A stretch of 64,000 bases of DNA from DASXYG01 sp036502625 (GTDB lineage: Bacteria > Actinomycetota > Actinomycetes > Streptosporangiales > Streptosporangiaceae). Made by a program: the position numbers and the translations under genes. This document shows, piece after piece, positions 53,974-64,000 of this stretch (its first letter is position 1; each line of letters starts with the position of its first letter). Under the pieces are notes generated by a model, which searched no databases, was not told the origin of the DNA, and worked only from the letters and a program-made list of their open reading frames with translations. The DNA is taken from assembly GCA_036502625.1 (NCBI GenBank), contig DASXYG010000089.1, positions 1-64,000 on the forward strand, in the 5' to 3' direction.

Positions 53974-54774
53974 GTGCGCAGGTCCACGAAAGTCGTCGCC
54001 CCCACCCCCCACCCCAGCGGTGCCCGCCCGCCGAAGATCCCGGGCGAGCTGGTGCCGCGCCACGTCGCCGTCGTGATGGACGGCAACGGCCGGTGGGCGA
54101 AGAAGCGCGGGCTGTCGCGCATCGAGGGCCACAAGGCCGGCGAGTTCTCCCTGTTCGACACCATCGAGGGGGCCATCGAGCTCGGCGTGCCGTACCTCTC
54201 GGCGTACGCCTTCTCCACCGAGAACTGGCGGCGCTCGCCCGAAGAGGTGCGGTTCCTCATGGGCTTCAACCGCGACGTCATCCGCCGCAGGCGCGACGAA
54301 CTGAACGCCATGGGCGTGCGCATCCGCTGGGCCGGCCGGCCGGGGCGGCTGTGGAAGAGCGTGATCAACGAGCTGCGCGACGCCGAGGAGATGACGCGCG
54401 GCAACTCCACGCTGACGCTCCAGTTCTGCGTGAACTACGGCGGCCGGGCGGAGATCACCGACGCCGCCGCCCGCCTCGCGCAGGACGTCGCCGACGGCCG
54501 GGTGAACCCCGGCAAGATCACCGAGAAGATGCTCGCCCGCTACCTCGACGAACCGCAGATCCCCGACGTCGACCTGTTCCTGCGGTCGTCCGGCGAGCAG
54601 CGCTTCTCGAACTTCCTGCTGTGGCAGTCGGCGTACGCCGAGTTCGTCTTCCTCGACACCCTCTGGCCCGACTTCGACCGCCGCGACCTGTGGCGCGCCT
54701 GCGAGATCTTCGCCGGCCGCGACCGCCGCTACGGCACCGCCATGCCCAACGAGTCGGACGCGCCCGAGGCCTAG
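53974..54774 (+). CDS. uppS: Isoprenyl (undecaprenyl/decaprenyl) diphosphate synthase
   Basis: A 266-residue cis-prenyltransferase that makes the polyprenyl carrier for peptidoglycan and glycan synthesis. HVAVVMDGNGRWAKKRGLSR with the catalytic Asp, GHKAGEF, YAFSTENWRRSPEEV, NYGGRAEI and DLFLRSSGEQRFSNFLLWQS are all diagnostic. The chain length of the product cannot be set from sequence. Its TAG and the zur TAG share the palindrome CTAG (54771-54774), so the convergent genes overlap by four bases. Confidence 0.96.
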   Translation: MRRSTKVVAPTPHPSGARPPKIPGELVPRHVAVVMDGNGRWAKKRGLSRIEGHKAGEFSLFDTIEGAIELGVPYLSAYAFSTENWRRSPEEVRFLMGFNRDVIRRRRDELNAMGVRIRWAGRPGRLWKSVINELRDAEEMTRGNSTLTLQFCVNYGGRAEITDAAARLAQDVADGRVNPGKITEKMLARYLDEPQIPDVDLFLRSSGEQRFSNFLLWQSAYAEFVFLDTLWPDFDRRDLWRACEIFAGRDRRYGTAMPNESDAPEA

Positions 54775-55154
54775 GCCCGCGCCGAGCACTCCGCGCAGGT
54801 GCCGAAGACCTCGACCGTGTGCGTGACGCCCGTGAAGCCGTGTTGCGTGGCGACGGCCTCCGCCCAGCGCTCCACGGCGGGGCCGCTGACCTCGACGGTG
54901 CGCCCGCAGACGCGGCAGACCAGGTGGTGGTGGTGCCCGCTGGTCTCGCACGCGCGGTAGACCGACTCGCCGTCGTCGGTGCGCAGGGAGTCGACGTCGC
55001 CGGACTCCGACAGCGACTGCAGCGCGCGGTAGACGGTGGTCAGGCCGATCTTGGAGCCGGATCCTCGGAGGTCGGCGTAGATGTCCTGCGCGCTGCGGAA
55101 GCCCTCGCTCACCGACAGCGCGGCGCGTACGTCCTCCCGCCGGTTACCGGCCAC
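54771..55154 (-). CDS. zur: Zinc uptake regulator Zur (Fur family)
   Basis: A 127-residue metalloregulator that represses zinc import and zinc-free ribosomal protein genes when zinc-loaded. The winged helix has GFRSAQDIYADLRGSGSKIG, LTTVYRALQSLSE. The metal and dimer domain has SGHHHHLVCRVCGRTVEVSG and ends HTVEVFGTCAEC, giving the structural CxxC...CxxC zinc site. I place the start at GTG 55154, with GGAGG 7 bases upstream. The usual order uppS-zur is kept, but the znuABC genes that adjoin zur in streptomycetes are not here. Confidence 0.92.
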   Translation of the reverse strand: MAGNRREDVRAALSVSEGFRSAQDIYADLRGSGSKIGLTTVYRALQSLSESGDVDSLRTDDGESVYRACETSGHHHHLVCRVCGRTVEVSGPAVERWAEAVATQHGFTGVTHTVEVFGTCAECSARA

Positions 55155-55199
55155 GGTGCCACCTCCAACTGCCGCGTACATGGACAAGCCTATCGGAAA

Positions 55200-55214
55200 C
55201 GAAAACGATTTCCG
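55200..55214 (-). promoter_or_regulatory. Candidate Zur box
   Basis: CGAAAACGATTTCCG matches the actinobacterial Zur consensus TGAAAATGATTTTCA at 11 of 15 positions. It lies 45 bases upstream of the zur GTG, in the least GC-rich spot nearby, and is flanked by a wider GGAAA...TTTCC dyad. Autoregulation is the inferred use. Confidence 0.5.
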
Positions 55215-55241
55215 GCGCGCGGAGCTTCCCGGACGGCCGCC

Positions 55242-55595
55242 TCACAGCACGAGCTGGAGGACCGCGAGGCCGATCAGCACGACCGCGGCCGCGACGCGCA
55301 GCACCCGCGCCTGCGCGCCGATGGACGGCCACGAGAGGTACGCCAGCCAGCCGAGGAACACCGTCAGCACCAGGATGATCACCGCGCCGATGACGCCGCT
55401 GATGGCGAGCCCGGCGATCAGCAGGGCGGCCAGCCCGATCGGCAGCGCCCAGCGCGGAAGCTGGTAGAGGAACGCCATGGCTACGGCGCTGCGCTCCTCG
55501 ATGCCCTTGCGCATGCCGGACGCGCCGGGGGTGAGCATGGCCTCGCCCTTCGGCAGGGGCCGCGGCGAGCGCTTCGGTGGCGTCCTGGGTGGCAC
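55242..55595 (-). CDS. Small membrane protein, DUF6703-like
   Basis: 117 residues. A basic, Pro-rich start (PPRTPPKRSPRPLPKGEAML) leads to EERSAVAMAFLYQLPRWALP. Three hydrophobic segments follow (IGLAALLIAGLAISGVIGAV, IILVLTVFLGWLAYLSWP, VLRVAAAVVLIGLAVLQLV). This matches my recollection of the DUF6703 family of actinobacteria. No function is known. GTG 55595 has GAGGAG 5 bases before it. Confidence 0.65.
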   Translation of the reverse strand: MPPRTPPKRSPRPLPKGEAMLTPGASGMRKGIEERSAVAMAFLYQLPRWALPIGLAALLIAGLAISGVIGAVIILVLTVFLGWLAYLSWPSIGAQARVLRVAAAVVLIGLAVLQLVL

Positions 55596-55823
55596 GGTCG
55601 CTCCTCGGGTCGGCGAGCAGATGCCCCCAGTGTGGCCGATCCGCGGCGCGGTGGCGACGTGTGCGCGGGCCGCCGTACGCGGTCGAGGGGTTGCCCGGCG
55701 GACGCTATGCATCAGGTCAGCTTTCGGCAATCAGATGTCAAAGTGCGGGGTGGGGGCCGCGATATTCAGTAGTCGCATGCACACCATCTGTCACGTTCGT
55801 GTTCTCGGCGGTGGAGGGATCGC

Positions 55824-57491
55824 ATGCGACGTGCACTTCTGGCCGGTCTCATGATCACGGCCGCGAGCGGCACCGTGGCCGCCGTCTCCGGCGTGGCATC
55901 CGGCCAGACCGTGGCCGCGGGCCCGGCCACGAAGACCGTGACCTACGGGACCTTCCGCTTCCAGGTGCCGTCGGCGTGGCCCGTGTACGACCTCCAACGC
56001 GACCCCGGCCGCTGCGTGCGGTTCGACATCCATGCCGTCTACCTGGGGCATCCCGGGCCGGACCAGGCGTGCCCCGCGCGGGTCCGCGGCCGTACGGACG
56101 CGGTGCTGATCGAGCCGCTGAAGTCGGCGAACGACTCCGCCGCGCCGGCCGTGCACCACCTGTCGGCGCCGGACCCGGACATGGCCGTGCCGGAGTCGGT
56201 GAGCCGCCAGCAGCAGGTCGCGATCCGCGGGGCGGACGTCCTGATGACCGTGACGTACGGCGACCAGCAGACAGAGGCGCAGCGTGTGGTGCGCAGCGGC
56301 CGTGTCGCGGCCGCGCCCGCCCGGTCCGCCCCGGCCGCGCGCCCCGCGCCGCCCGCCAGCCCCTCGCCCAGCCCCGGTTCGCCGAGCGGCACCCCGTCTC
56401 CTGCCGGCTCCGGCTCCGCGTCGCCCGGTCCCGCGGCGGCCGGCGCACCGGACCGGCACGTCGCGGCGGCGCCGCCGATGTCGCTGGCCGCGCAGCGCGC
56501 CCCGCTGATGGCGCGCGCGCCCGCGCCGCGTCCGGCCCCCGCCCCGGCGCCGGCGGCCGCGCGGGAGGCGCCCGCGGCGAAGCCCGTGCCGACCGTCACC
56601 GTCACCAAGACCGTCACCGTCACGCCGCGGGCACCCGCCCCGGCCGCGCCGCCCGCACGGCACGTGGCCGAGGCGCAGGCGGCGCCGCACGACCCGGAGC
56701 CGCCGCTGCCCGAGCCGGGGGTCTCCTACAGCCCCGCACCGGACGCGTCGCCGTCGGCCAAGCCCGAGGCGAAGAAGGCCAAGGAAAAGAAGAAGCTGCC
56801 CGCGGTGCGCGCGGCGCGGATGACCGGCAAGGGCTTCGACGCCTGCACCGCGCCGTCGCTGAAGGCGATGCGCGCCTGGCGGAAGTCCTTCCAGGCGGCC
56901 AACATCTACATCGGCGGCGCGGCGCGCGCGTGCGGCGACGGCAACCTGTCGAAGTCCTGGGTGAAGTCGGTGCGCAAGTCCGGGTGGAAGCTGATCCCCA
57001 CGTACGTCGGGCTCCAGGCGCCGTGCAGCCCGTACGGCTCGAAGATCAACACGAAGAAGGCGCGCGCGCAGGGCATGCAGTCCGCGGACGACGCGATCTC
57101 CGAGGCGAAGGCGTTCGGCCTGTCCACCAAGGCGCCGCTGTACTTCGACATGGAGGGCTACAACAACTCCAAGTCGTGGTGCAAGCAGGGCGTGCTGAAG
57201 TTCCTCGGCGGCTGGACCGACCGGCTGCACGCGCGCGGCCACATCTCCGGCGTGTACGGCAGCGTGACGTCCACGATCGTGGACCTCGGCCACGCGTCCG
57301 GCGGGCGCATGCCGGACGGCGTCTGGTTCGCGCACTGGGACGGCAAGGCCAACACCCTCTCGAAGTACATGAACGGCGCATGGTGGCCGAACCGGCAGCG
57401 GATCAAGCAGTACCGCGGCACCCACAACGAGACGCACGGCGGCGTGAAGCTGAGCATCGACAGCAACCGGGTGGACGGTTATGTGTACTAA
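55824..57491 (+). CDS. Secreted protein with C-terminal DUF1906 glycoside-hydrolase-like domain
   Basis: 555 residues. A signal peptide (MRRALLAGLMITAASGTVAA) precedes a folded region of about 120 residues (TVTYGTFRFQVPSAWPVYDL, CVRFDIHAVYLGHPGP). A Pro/Ala/Ser linker of about 170 residues follows, then Lys-rich sequence. The last 220 residues are a TIM-barrel DUF1906 domain (TGKGFDACTAPSLKAMRAW, SGWKLIPTYVGLQAPC, KAPLYFDMEGYNN, VWFAHWDGKAN), the Rv2525c type, related to lysozyme-like hydrolases and thought to act at the cell wall. The acidic DMEGY could be catalytic. GGAGGG is well placed before the ATG. It stands alone. Confidence 0.82.
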   Translation: MRRALLAGLMITAASGTVAAVSGVASGQTVAAGPATKTVTYGTFRFQVPSAWPVYDLQRDPGRCVRFDIHAVYLGHPGPDQACPARVRGRTDAVLIEPLKSANDSAAPAVHHLSAPDPDMAVPESVSRQQQVAIRGADVLMTVTYGDQQTEAQRVVRSGRVAAAPARSAPAARPAPPASPSPSPGSPSGTPSPAGSGSASPGPAAAGAPDRHVAAAPPMSLAAQRAPLMARAPAPRPAPAPAPAAAREAPAAKPVPTVTVTKTVTVTPRAPAPAAPPARHVAEAQAAPHDPEPPLPEPGVSYSPAPDASPSAKPEAKKAKEKKKLPAVRAARMTGKGFDACTAPSLKAMRAWRKSFQAANIYIGGAARACGDGNLSKSWVKSVRKSGWKLIPTYVGLQAPCSPYGSKINTKKARAQGMQSADDAISEAKAFGLSTKAPLYFDMEGYNNSKSWCKQGVLKFLGGWTDRLHARGHISGVYGSVTSTIVDLGHASGGRMPDGVWFAHWDGKANTLSKYMNGAWWPNRQRIKQYRGTHNETHGGVKLSIDSNRVDGYVY

Positions 57492-57640
57492 CGGCCGATG
57501 ACACCCTGATACCGGCGTGCGCCATGGCGCGGCAACCGGTCGGCGGACCCCGCGGGCTCCTCTAAGCTGGGGATCTCCTAGTTCGATGCGCTTCCCAGGA
57601 GCGCCACCGCCGACCGCCAGCCGGATGGAGTAGACCGCAC

Positions 57641-59026
57641 ATGGCCCGCCGTACCGATGTCATGGACACCATCGTCAGCCTCGCGAAGCGCCGCGGGATC
57701 GTCTTCCCGTCGAGTGAGATCTACGGTGGCCTGCGCGCGTCCTGGGACTACGGTCCGCTCGGCGTCGAGCTGAAGAACAACATCAAGCAGCAGTGGTGGC
57801 GCTCCGTGGTCACCGAGCGCGACGACGTCGTCGGCCTCGACTCCAGCGTCATCCTCGCGCGCGACGTCTGGGTCGCCAGCGGCCACGTCGAGGAGTTCGT
57901 CGACCCGCTGACCGAGTGCCAGTCGTGCCACAAGCGGTTCCGCGCCGACCACCTGATCGAGGCTTACGAGGCGAAGCACGGCCGCGAGCCGGAGAACGGC
58001 CTCGCCGACCTCAACTGCCCCAACTGCGGCGCGAAGGGGTCGTTCACCGAGCCGCGCATGTTCCACATGCTGCTCAAGACCTACCTCGGCCCGGTCGAGG
58101 ACGAGTCCGGGCTGGCGTACCTCCGCCCGGAGACCGCGCAGGGCATCTTCATCAACTACCAGAACGTCCAGCAGGCGGCCCGCCGCAAGGTCCCGTTCGG
58201 CATCGGCCAGATCGGCAAGTCGTTCCGCAACGAGATCACGCCGGGCAACTTCATCTTCCGTACGCGGGAGTTCGAGCAGATGGAGATGGAGTTCTTCGTC
58301 GAGCCGGGCACCGACGAAGACTGGCACCAGTACTGGATCGACACCCGCCTCCAGTGGTACCTCGACATGGGCATCCGCAAGGAGAACCTGCGGCTGTTCG
58401 AGCACCCCGCGGAGAAGCTCGCCCACTACGCCAAGCGCACGGTCGACGTGGAGTACCGCTTCAACTTCGCCGGTTCGGAATGGGGCGAGCTCGAGGGCGT
58501 CGCCAACCGTACGGACTTCGACCTCAAGACCCACGCCGAGCACTCCGGCGTCGACCTCTCCTTCTTCGACCAGGAGAAGGGGTCGCGCTACATCCCGTAC
58601 GTCATCGAGCCCGCCGCCGGCGTGGACCGCTGCGTGCTGACGTTCCTGCTCGACGCCTACACCGAGGACGAGGCGCCCAACGCGAAGGGCGTCATGGAGA
58701 AGCGCACGGTCATGCGGCTCGACCCGCGGCTGGCCCCGGTGAAGGCGGCGGTGCTGCCGCTGTCGCGCAACACCGACCTCTCGCCGAAGGCCCGCGACCT
58801 GGCCGCCACGCTGCGCCGCCGCTGGAACGTCGAGTTCGACGACGCGGGCGCCATCGGCCGCCGCTACCGCCGCCAGGACGAGATCGGCACGCCGTTCTGC
58901 CTGACCGTCGACTTCGACTCCCTGGAGGACAACGCGGTGACGATCCGCGAACGCGACACCATGTCGCAGGAGCGGGTCTCCATCGACCAGGCCGAGGCGT
59001 ATCTGTCGGAGCGCCTGCCCCGCTGA
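57641..59026 (+). CDS. glyQS: Glycine-tRNA ligase, single-chain type
   Basis: A 461-residue class II synthetase of the dimeric (eukaryote-like) kind. Motifs include GIVFPSSEIYGGLRASWDYG, two Cys pairs (CQSCHKRF, CPNCGAKG) typical of the insertion, LRPETAQGIFINYQNV, GQIGKSFRNEITPGNFIFRT (motif 2), VDRCVLTFLLDAY (motif 3) and the anticodon-binding domain at the end. A TAAGCT box (57563-57568) about 70 bases upstream is the likely -10. I see no T-box. A strong terminator follows. Confidence 0.97.
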   Translation: MARRTDVMDTIVSLAKRRGIVFPSSEIYGGLRASWDYGPLGVELKNNIKQQWWRSVVTERDDVVGLDSSVILARDVWVASGHVEEFVDPLTECQSCHKRFRADHLIEAYEAKHGREPENGLADLNCPNCGAKGSFTEPRMFHMLLKTYLGPVEDESGLAYLRPETAQGIFINYQNVQQAARRKVPFGIGQIGKSFRNEITPGNFIFRTREFEQMEMEFFVEPGTDEDWHQYWIDTRLQWYLDMGIRKENLRLFEHPAEKLAHYAKRTVDVEYRFNFAGSEWGELEGVANRTDFDLKTHAEHSGVDLSFFDQEKGSRYIPYVIEPAAGVDRCVLTFLLDAYTEDEAPNAKGVMEKRTVMRLDPRLAPVKAAVLPLSRNTDLSPKARDLAATLRRRWNVEFDDAGAIGRRYRRQDEIGTPFCLTVDFDSLEDNAVTIRERDTMSQERVSIDQAEAYLSERLPR

Positions 59027-59040
59027 CGACGACCGCCCGC

Positions 59041-59074
59041 GTCCCCCTCGGCCGCCGGCCGAGGGGGACGTTTT
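59041..59074 (+). terminator. Intrinsic terminator after glyQS
   Basis: GTCCCCCTCGGCC (59041-59053) pairs with GGCCGAGGGGGAC (59057-59069), a 13-bp stem with a 3-base loop, followed by GTTTT. It is one of few hairpins here with a short U-tract. Confidence 0.9.
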
Positions 59075-59280
59075 CCGTACGGCCCGCAATTGCGGAACCG
59101 TGCGTTAGGGCGTCGTCCGTACGGGCTAATTGCTTATAACGACAGAAGTCTCCAGGTTTCTCGAAAAATACCGGATGACCTGCGTCAACAACATTCTTCC
59201 GGTGCGGGTCGCCGGGGTGTTTCCGCAGGTGGGTAGAGTCCGGGGCATCGCGCGTGGCACCACTGCCGAAGGAGCTCTTC
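59075..59280 (+). other. AT-richer intergenic region before ppdK
   Basis: 206 bases without a gene. It includes a perfect 12-base palindrome CCGCAATTGCGG (59084-59095), an AT-rich patch (59126-59200) with TATAAC and CGAAAAATA, and TAGAGT (59234-59239) as the nearest -10 candidate for ppdK. The composition is unlike the rest of the window and suggests regulated promoters. Confidence 0.5.
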
Positions 59281-61977
<2,697 letters not shown>

Positions 61978-61990
61978 ACGCGGGACCGGG

Positions 61991-62017
61991 CCGGGCCGCC
62001 GTACCGCGGTGGCCCGG
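61991..62017 (+). terminator. Hairpin after ppdK
   Basis: CCGGGCCGCCG (61991-62001) pairs with 62007-62017, 11 bp with one G-U pair and a 5-base loop. It lies 14 bases after the ppdK stop and before the dgt promoter box. Confidence 0.6.
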
Positions 62018-62044
62018 TTCGGTCCGGATGTCGGTGCGGGTGCA

Positions 62045-62050
62045 TAGGCT
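62045..62050 (+). promoter_or_regulatory. -10 box of dgt
   Basis: TAGGCT lies 8 bases before ATG 62059 (5 before GTG 62056) with no ribosome binding site between, another probable leaderless start. Confidence 0.4.
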
Positions 62051-62058
62051 CGACCGTG

Positions 62059-63330
62059 ATGACCGAACCGGGTACCACGGCGGGGGGATACGCCGGCCAC
62101 GACACGGCGCGCTGGGTGGACGAAGGTCCCAAGCGCGCCGCGCGCGGCGCGTTCGAACGCGACCGCGCCCGCGTGCTGCACAGCTCCGCGCTGCGGCGCC
62201 TGGCCGCGAAGACCCAGGTCGTCCAGGTCGACGGCGACGCCGCTCAGCTCAGCCCGCGCACCCGCCTGACCCATTCCCTCGAGTGCGCGCAGATCGGCCG
62301 TGAGCTGGGCCGGCTGCTCGGCTGCGATCCCGACGTCGTCGACGCCGCCTGCCTCGCGCACGACCTCGGCCATCCGCCGTTCGGCCACAACGGCGAGGCG
62401 GCGCTCGACGCCCTCGCCACGCCGTGCGGCGGCTTCGAGGGCAACGCGCAGACGCTCCGGCTGCTCACCCGCCTGGAGGCGAAGACCTTCGCGCCCGACG
62501 ACACCCCCGCCGGCCTGAACCTCACCCGCGCCACGCTCGACGCCGTGATCAAGTACCCCTGGCCGCGCGGCGGCGGCCCGCCGGGCTCCGACCCCGCGAA
62601 GTACTGCGCGTTCGCCGACGACCTCCCGGCGTTCGCCTGGGCGCGCGAGGGCGCCCCGGCCGCGCGGCCGAGCTTCGAGGCCCAGGTGATGGACTGGGCC
62701 GACGACATCGCCTACTCCGTGCACGACCTGGAGGACGGCCTCCTCGCCGGCCACGTCACCCTCGACGCCCTGCGCGACCCCGGCCAGCGCCGCGAGGTCT
62801 GCGCCCGTACGGCCGCGGCGTACAGCGACGCCGGCGCCGCCGAGCTCGGCGAGGTGTTCGCGGGCCTCGTCGCGCTGCCGTTCTGGCCGGCCGGCCACGA
62901 CGGCGGGCCGCGGTCGCTGGCCGCCTGCAAGAACCTCACCAGCGAGCTGATCGGCAGGTTCTGCCGCGCGGCCGAGACCGCCACCCGCGCCCGCCACGGA
63001 ACCGGCCCGCTGACCAGGTACTCCGCCGATCTCGTCGTGCCGCGCCAGGCCCGTCTGGAATGCGCGCTGCTGAAGGGCGTCACGGCCCACTACGTCATGG
63101 ACGGCCCCGGGGTGGCCGAGCGCCGCGCACGTCAGCGCGACCTCATCATCGGCTTGGTGGAATCCGTGCGCGACGGCGCGCCCGAAACACTGGAACCACA
63201 CCTGCGTCCGGCCTACGATCACGTCCGCGGCGATGCCGGGCGATTGCGCGTCGTGGTGGACCAGGTCGCCTCGCTGACCGACACCTCGGCACTCGCCTGG
63301 CACCGGCGGCTGTGCCGCCATTCGCCATGA
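62059..63330 (+). CDS. dgt: Deoxyguanosinetriphosphate triphosphohydrolase-like protein
   Basis: A 423-residue HD-domain dNTPase that splits dNTPs into nucleoside and triphosphate. HD metal ligands are visible: RTRLTHSLECAQIGRELGRL (first His), ACLAHDLGHPPFGHNGEAAL (His-Asp) and MDWADDIAYSVHDLEDGL (final Asp). The KTQVVQ segment near residue 50 is also typical. In many actinobacteria dgt precedes dnaG. Here a flavoprotein gene follows instead. ATG 62059 is preferred over GTG 62056 because of the -10 spacing. Confidence 0.94.
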   Translation: MTEPGTTAGGYAGHDTARWVDEGPKRAARGAFERDRARVLHSSALRRLAAKTQVVQVDGDAAQLSPRTRLTHSLECAQIGRELGRLLGCDPDVVDAACLAHDLGHPPFGHNGEAALDALATPCGGFEGNAQTLRLLTRLEAKTFAPDDTPAGLNLTRATLDAVIKYPWPRGGGPPGSDPAKYCAFADDLPAFAWAREGAPAARPSFEAQVMDWADDIAYSVHDLEDGLLAGHVTLDALRDPGQRREVCARTAAAYSDAGAAELGEVFAGLVALPFWPAGHDGGPRSLAACKNLTSELIGRFCRAAETATRARHGTGPLTRYSADLVVPRQARLECALLKGVTAHYVMDGPGVAERRARQRDLIIGLVESVRDGAPETLEPHLRPAYDHVRGDAGRLRVVVDQVASLTDTSALAWHRRLCRHSP

Positions 63331-63362
63331 GCACCACCGCACGCACGAGCTTGGAGGCGTCA

Positions 63363-64000
63363 ATGCCCGGGACCTATGTGATCGTAGGCGCAAGCCTCGC
63401 CGGGGCGAAGGCCGCGCAGACACTGCGGGAGGAGGGGTTCGACGGGCGCGTCGTGCTGATCGGCGACGACGGGCACCGTCCGTACGAACGGCCTCCGCTG
63501 TCCAAGGGCTACCTGCTCGGCACCGAGGACGAGTCCGCCGCCTACGTCCACGACGAGGGGTTCTACGCCGAGAACCGCATCGAGCAGATGCTCGGCACGC
63601 GGGTGGCCGCGATCGACCGCGCCGCGCGCACCGTCACCTGCGAGCCCGGCGGCGAGGTGGCGTACGACAAGCTCCTGCTCGCCACCGGCGCGAGCCCCCG
63701 CCGGCTGAACGTCCCCGGCGGCGACGACCCGGGACTGTTCCACCTCCGCACGATGGACGACTCGCAGCGGCTGCGCGCGGCGGTGTCCGGCGGCACGGCG
63801 CGCGTCGTCGTGGTGGGCGCGGGCTGGATCGGCCTGGAATGCGCCGCCGCGGCCCGTACGTACGGCTGCCCGGTCACGATCGTCGAGCCCGAGGAGACCC
63901 CGCTGTACCGCACGCTGGGGCCCGAGGTGGGCGGCGTGTTCGCCGACCTGCACCGCCGCAACGGCGTCGACCTCAGGCTCGGCACGGGCGTCACCGAGAT
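63363..64000 (+). CDS. FAD/NAD-dependent ferredoxin-reductase-like oxidoreductase, 3' end missing
   Basis: The first 212 residues of a flavoprotein cut by the window end. The N-terminal FAD site is TYVIVGASLAGAKAAQTLRE, followed by RPYERPPLSKGYLLG, a hallmark of ferredoxin reductases serving P450s and dioxygenases (rubredoxin/putidaredoxin reductase type). LLLATGASPRRLNVPG closes the FAD lobe. The NAD(P) Rossmann motif is VVVVGAGWIGLECAAAARTY. GGAGG sits 5 bases before the ATG. The redox partner would have to be encoded elsewhere. Confidence 0.88.
   Translation, partial: MPGTYVIVGASLAGAKAAQTLREEGFDGRVVLIGDDGHRPYERPPLSKGYLLGTEDESAAYVHDEGFYAENRIEQMLGTRVAAIDRAARTVTCEPGGEVAYDKLLLATGASPRRLNVPGGDDPGLFHLRTMDDSQRLRAAVSGGTARVVVVGAGWIGLECAAAARTYGCPVTIVEPEETPLYRTLGPEVGGVFADLHRRNGVDLRLGTGVTE

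Noticed and set aside
57492..57640. T-box riboswitch before glyQS
   Set aside because: No specifier stem or T-box consensus could be recognised, and the leader after the -10 box is only about 70 bases, too short.

Overview
The window is chromosomal DNA from a very high-GC actinomycete. The evidence is GC-rich third codon positions, frequent GTG starts, 1-4 base gene overlaps (GTGA, TAGTG, TGATG), a DDN-like F420 family enzyme, an SCO5717-type ESX ATPase, DUF3097/DUF4870/DUF6177 proteins and a Streptomyces-like core gene order. The frequent CGTACG word and the gene mix make me favour a Streptosporangiales-type organism (Actinomadura and relatives). That placement is inference. I saw no tRNA, rRNA, CRISPR array, insertion sequence or prophage.

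Layout. 1-1340: 3' part of a UDP-sulfoquinovose synthase (SQD1-like) gene, a strong terminator and a small membrane protein. 1347-8668 (minus): a glycolate/lactate module, malate synthase A - glcD - glcE - glcF - permease, with a palindrome over the first ribosome binding site. 8934-16316: hflX, an orphan hutI with a TTA codon, a DegV protein, a 621-residue membrane protein with a decayed P-loop, then a 51-residue ribbon-helix-helix gene followed by a VOC protein and a methyltransferase. 16324-25453: lepA, a secreted GH18-like protein with a degraded catalytic motif, rpsT, holA, a PH-domain membrane protein, an F420-type oxidoreductase, comEC and comEA. 25454-27871: an unusual G-rich stretch, a MOSC-domain gene of odd codon use, five tandem 53/54-bp repeats at its 3' end, and hemW. 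27890-34057: DUF4870, DUF3097, and an ESX (type VII secretion) accessory trio.

34213-49312 is the conserved actinobacterial cluster hrcA-dnaJ-rsmE-HIT-phoH-ybeY-corC-era, with a CIRCE element before hrcA. Three things interrupt it: a tetR/MFS pair, an ECF sigma factor with a probable anti-sigma partner, and three related secreted proteins around a zinc-less cytidine-deaminase-like gene. 49926-53120: leuA behind a leucine-codon leader peptide with mutually exclusive RNA helices, then an emfourin/protealysin-type inhibitor-protease pair. 53211-64000: recO, uppS, zur with a candidate Zur box, a DUF6703-like protein, a secreted DUF1906 protein, glyQS, ppdK, dgt, and the 5' part of a ferredoxin-reductase-like flavoprotein cut by the window end.

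How genes work together: glycolate or lactate enters through the permease, GlcDEF oxidises glycolate to glyoxylate, and malate synthase moves it into the TCA cycle. HrcA senses heat stress and represses its own hrcA-dnaJ operon at CIRCE. Leucine supply probably sets LeuA synthesis through ribosome position on the leader. A recurring TAnnnT box 5-8 bases before a start codon suggests many leaderless mRNAs.
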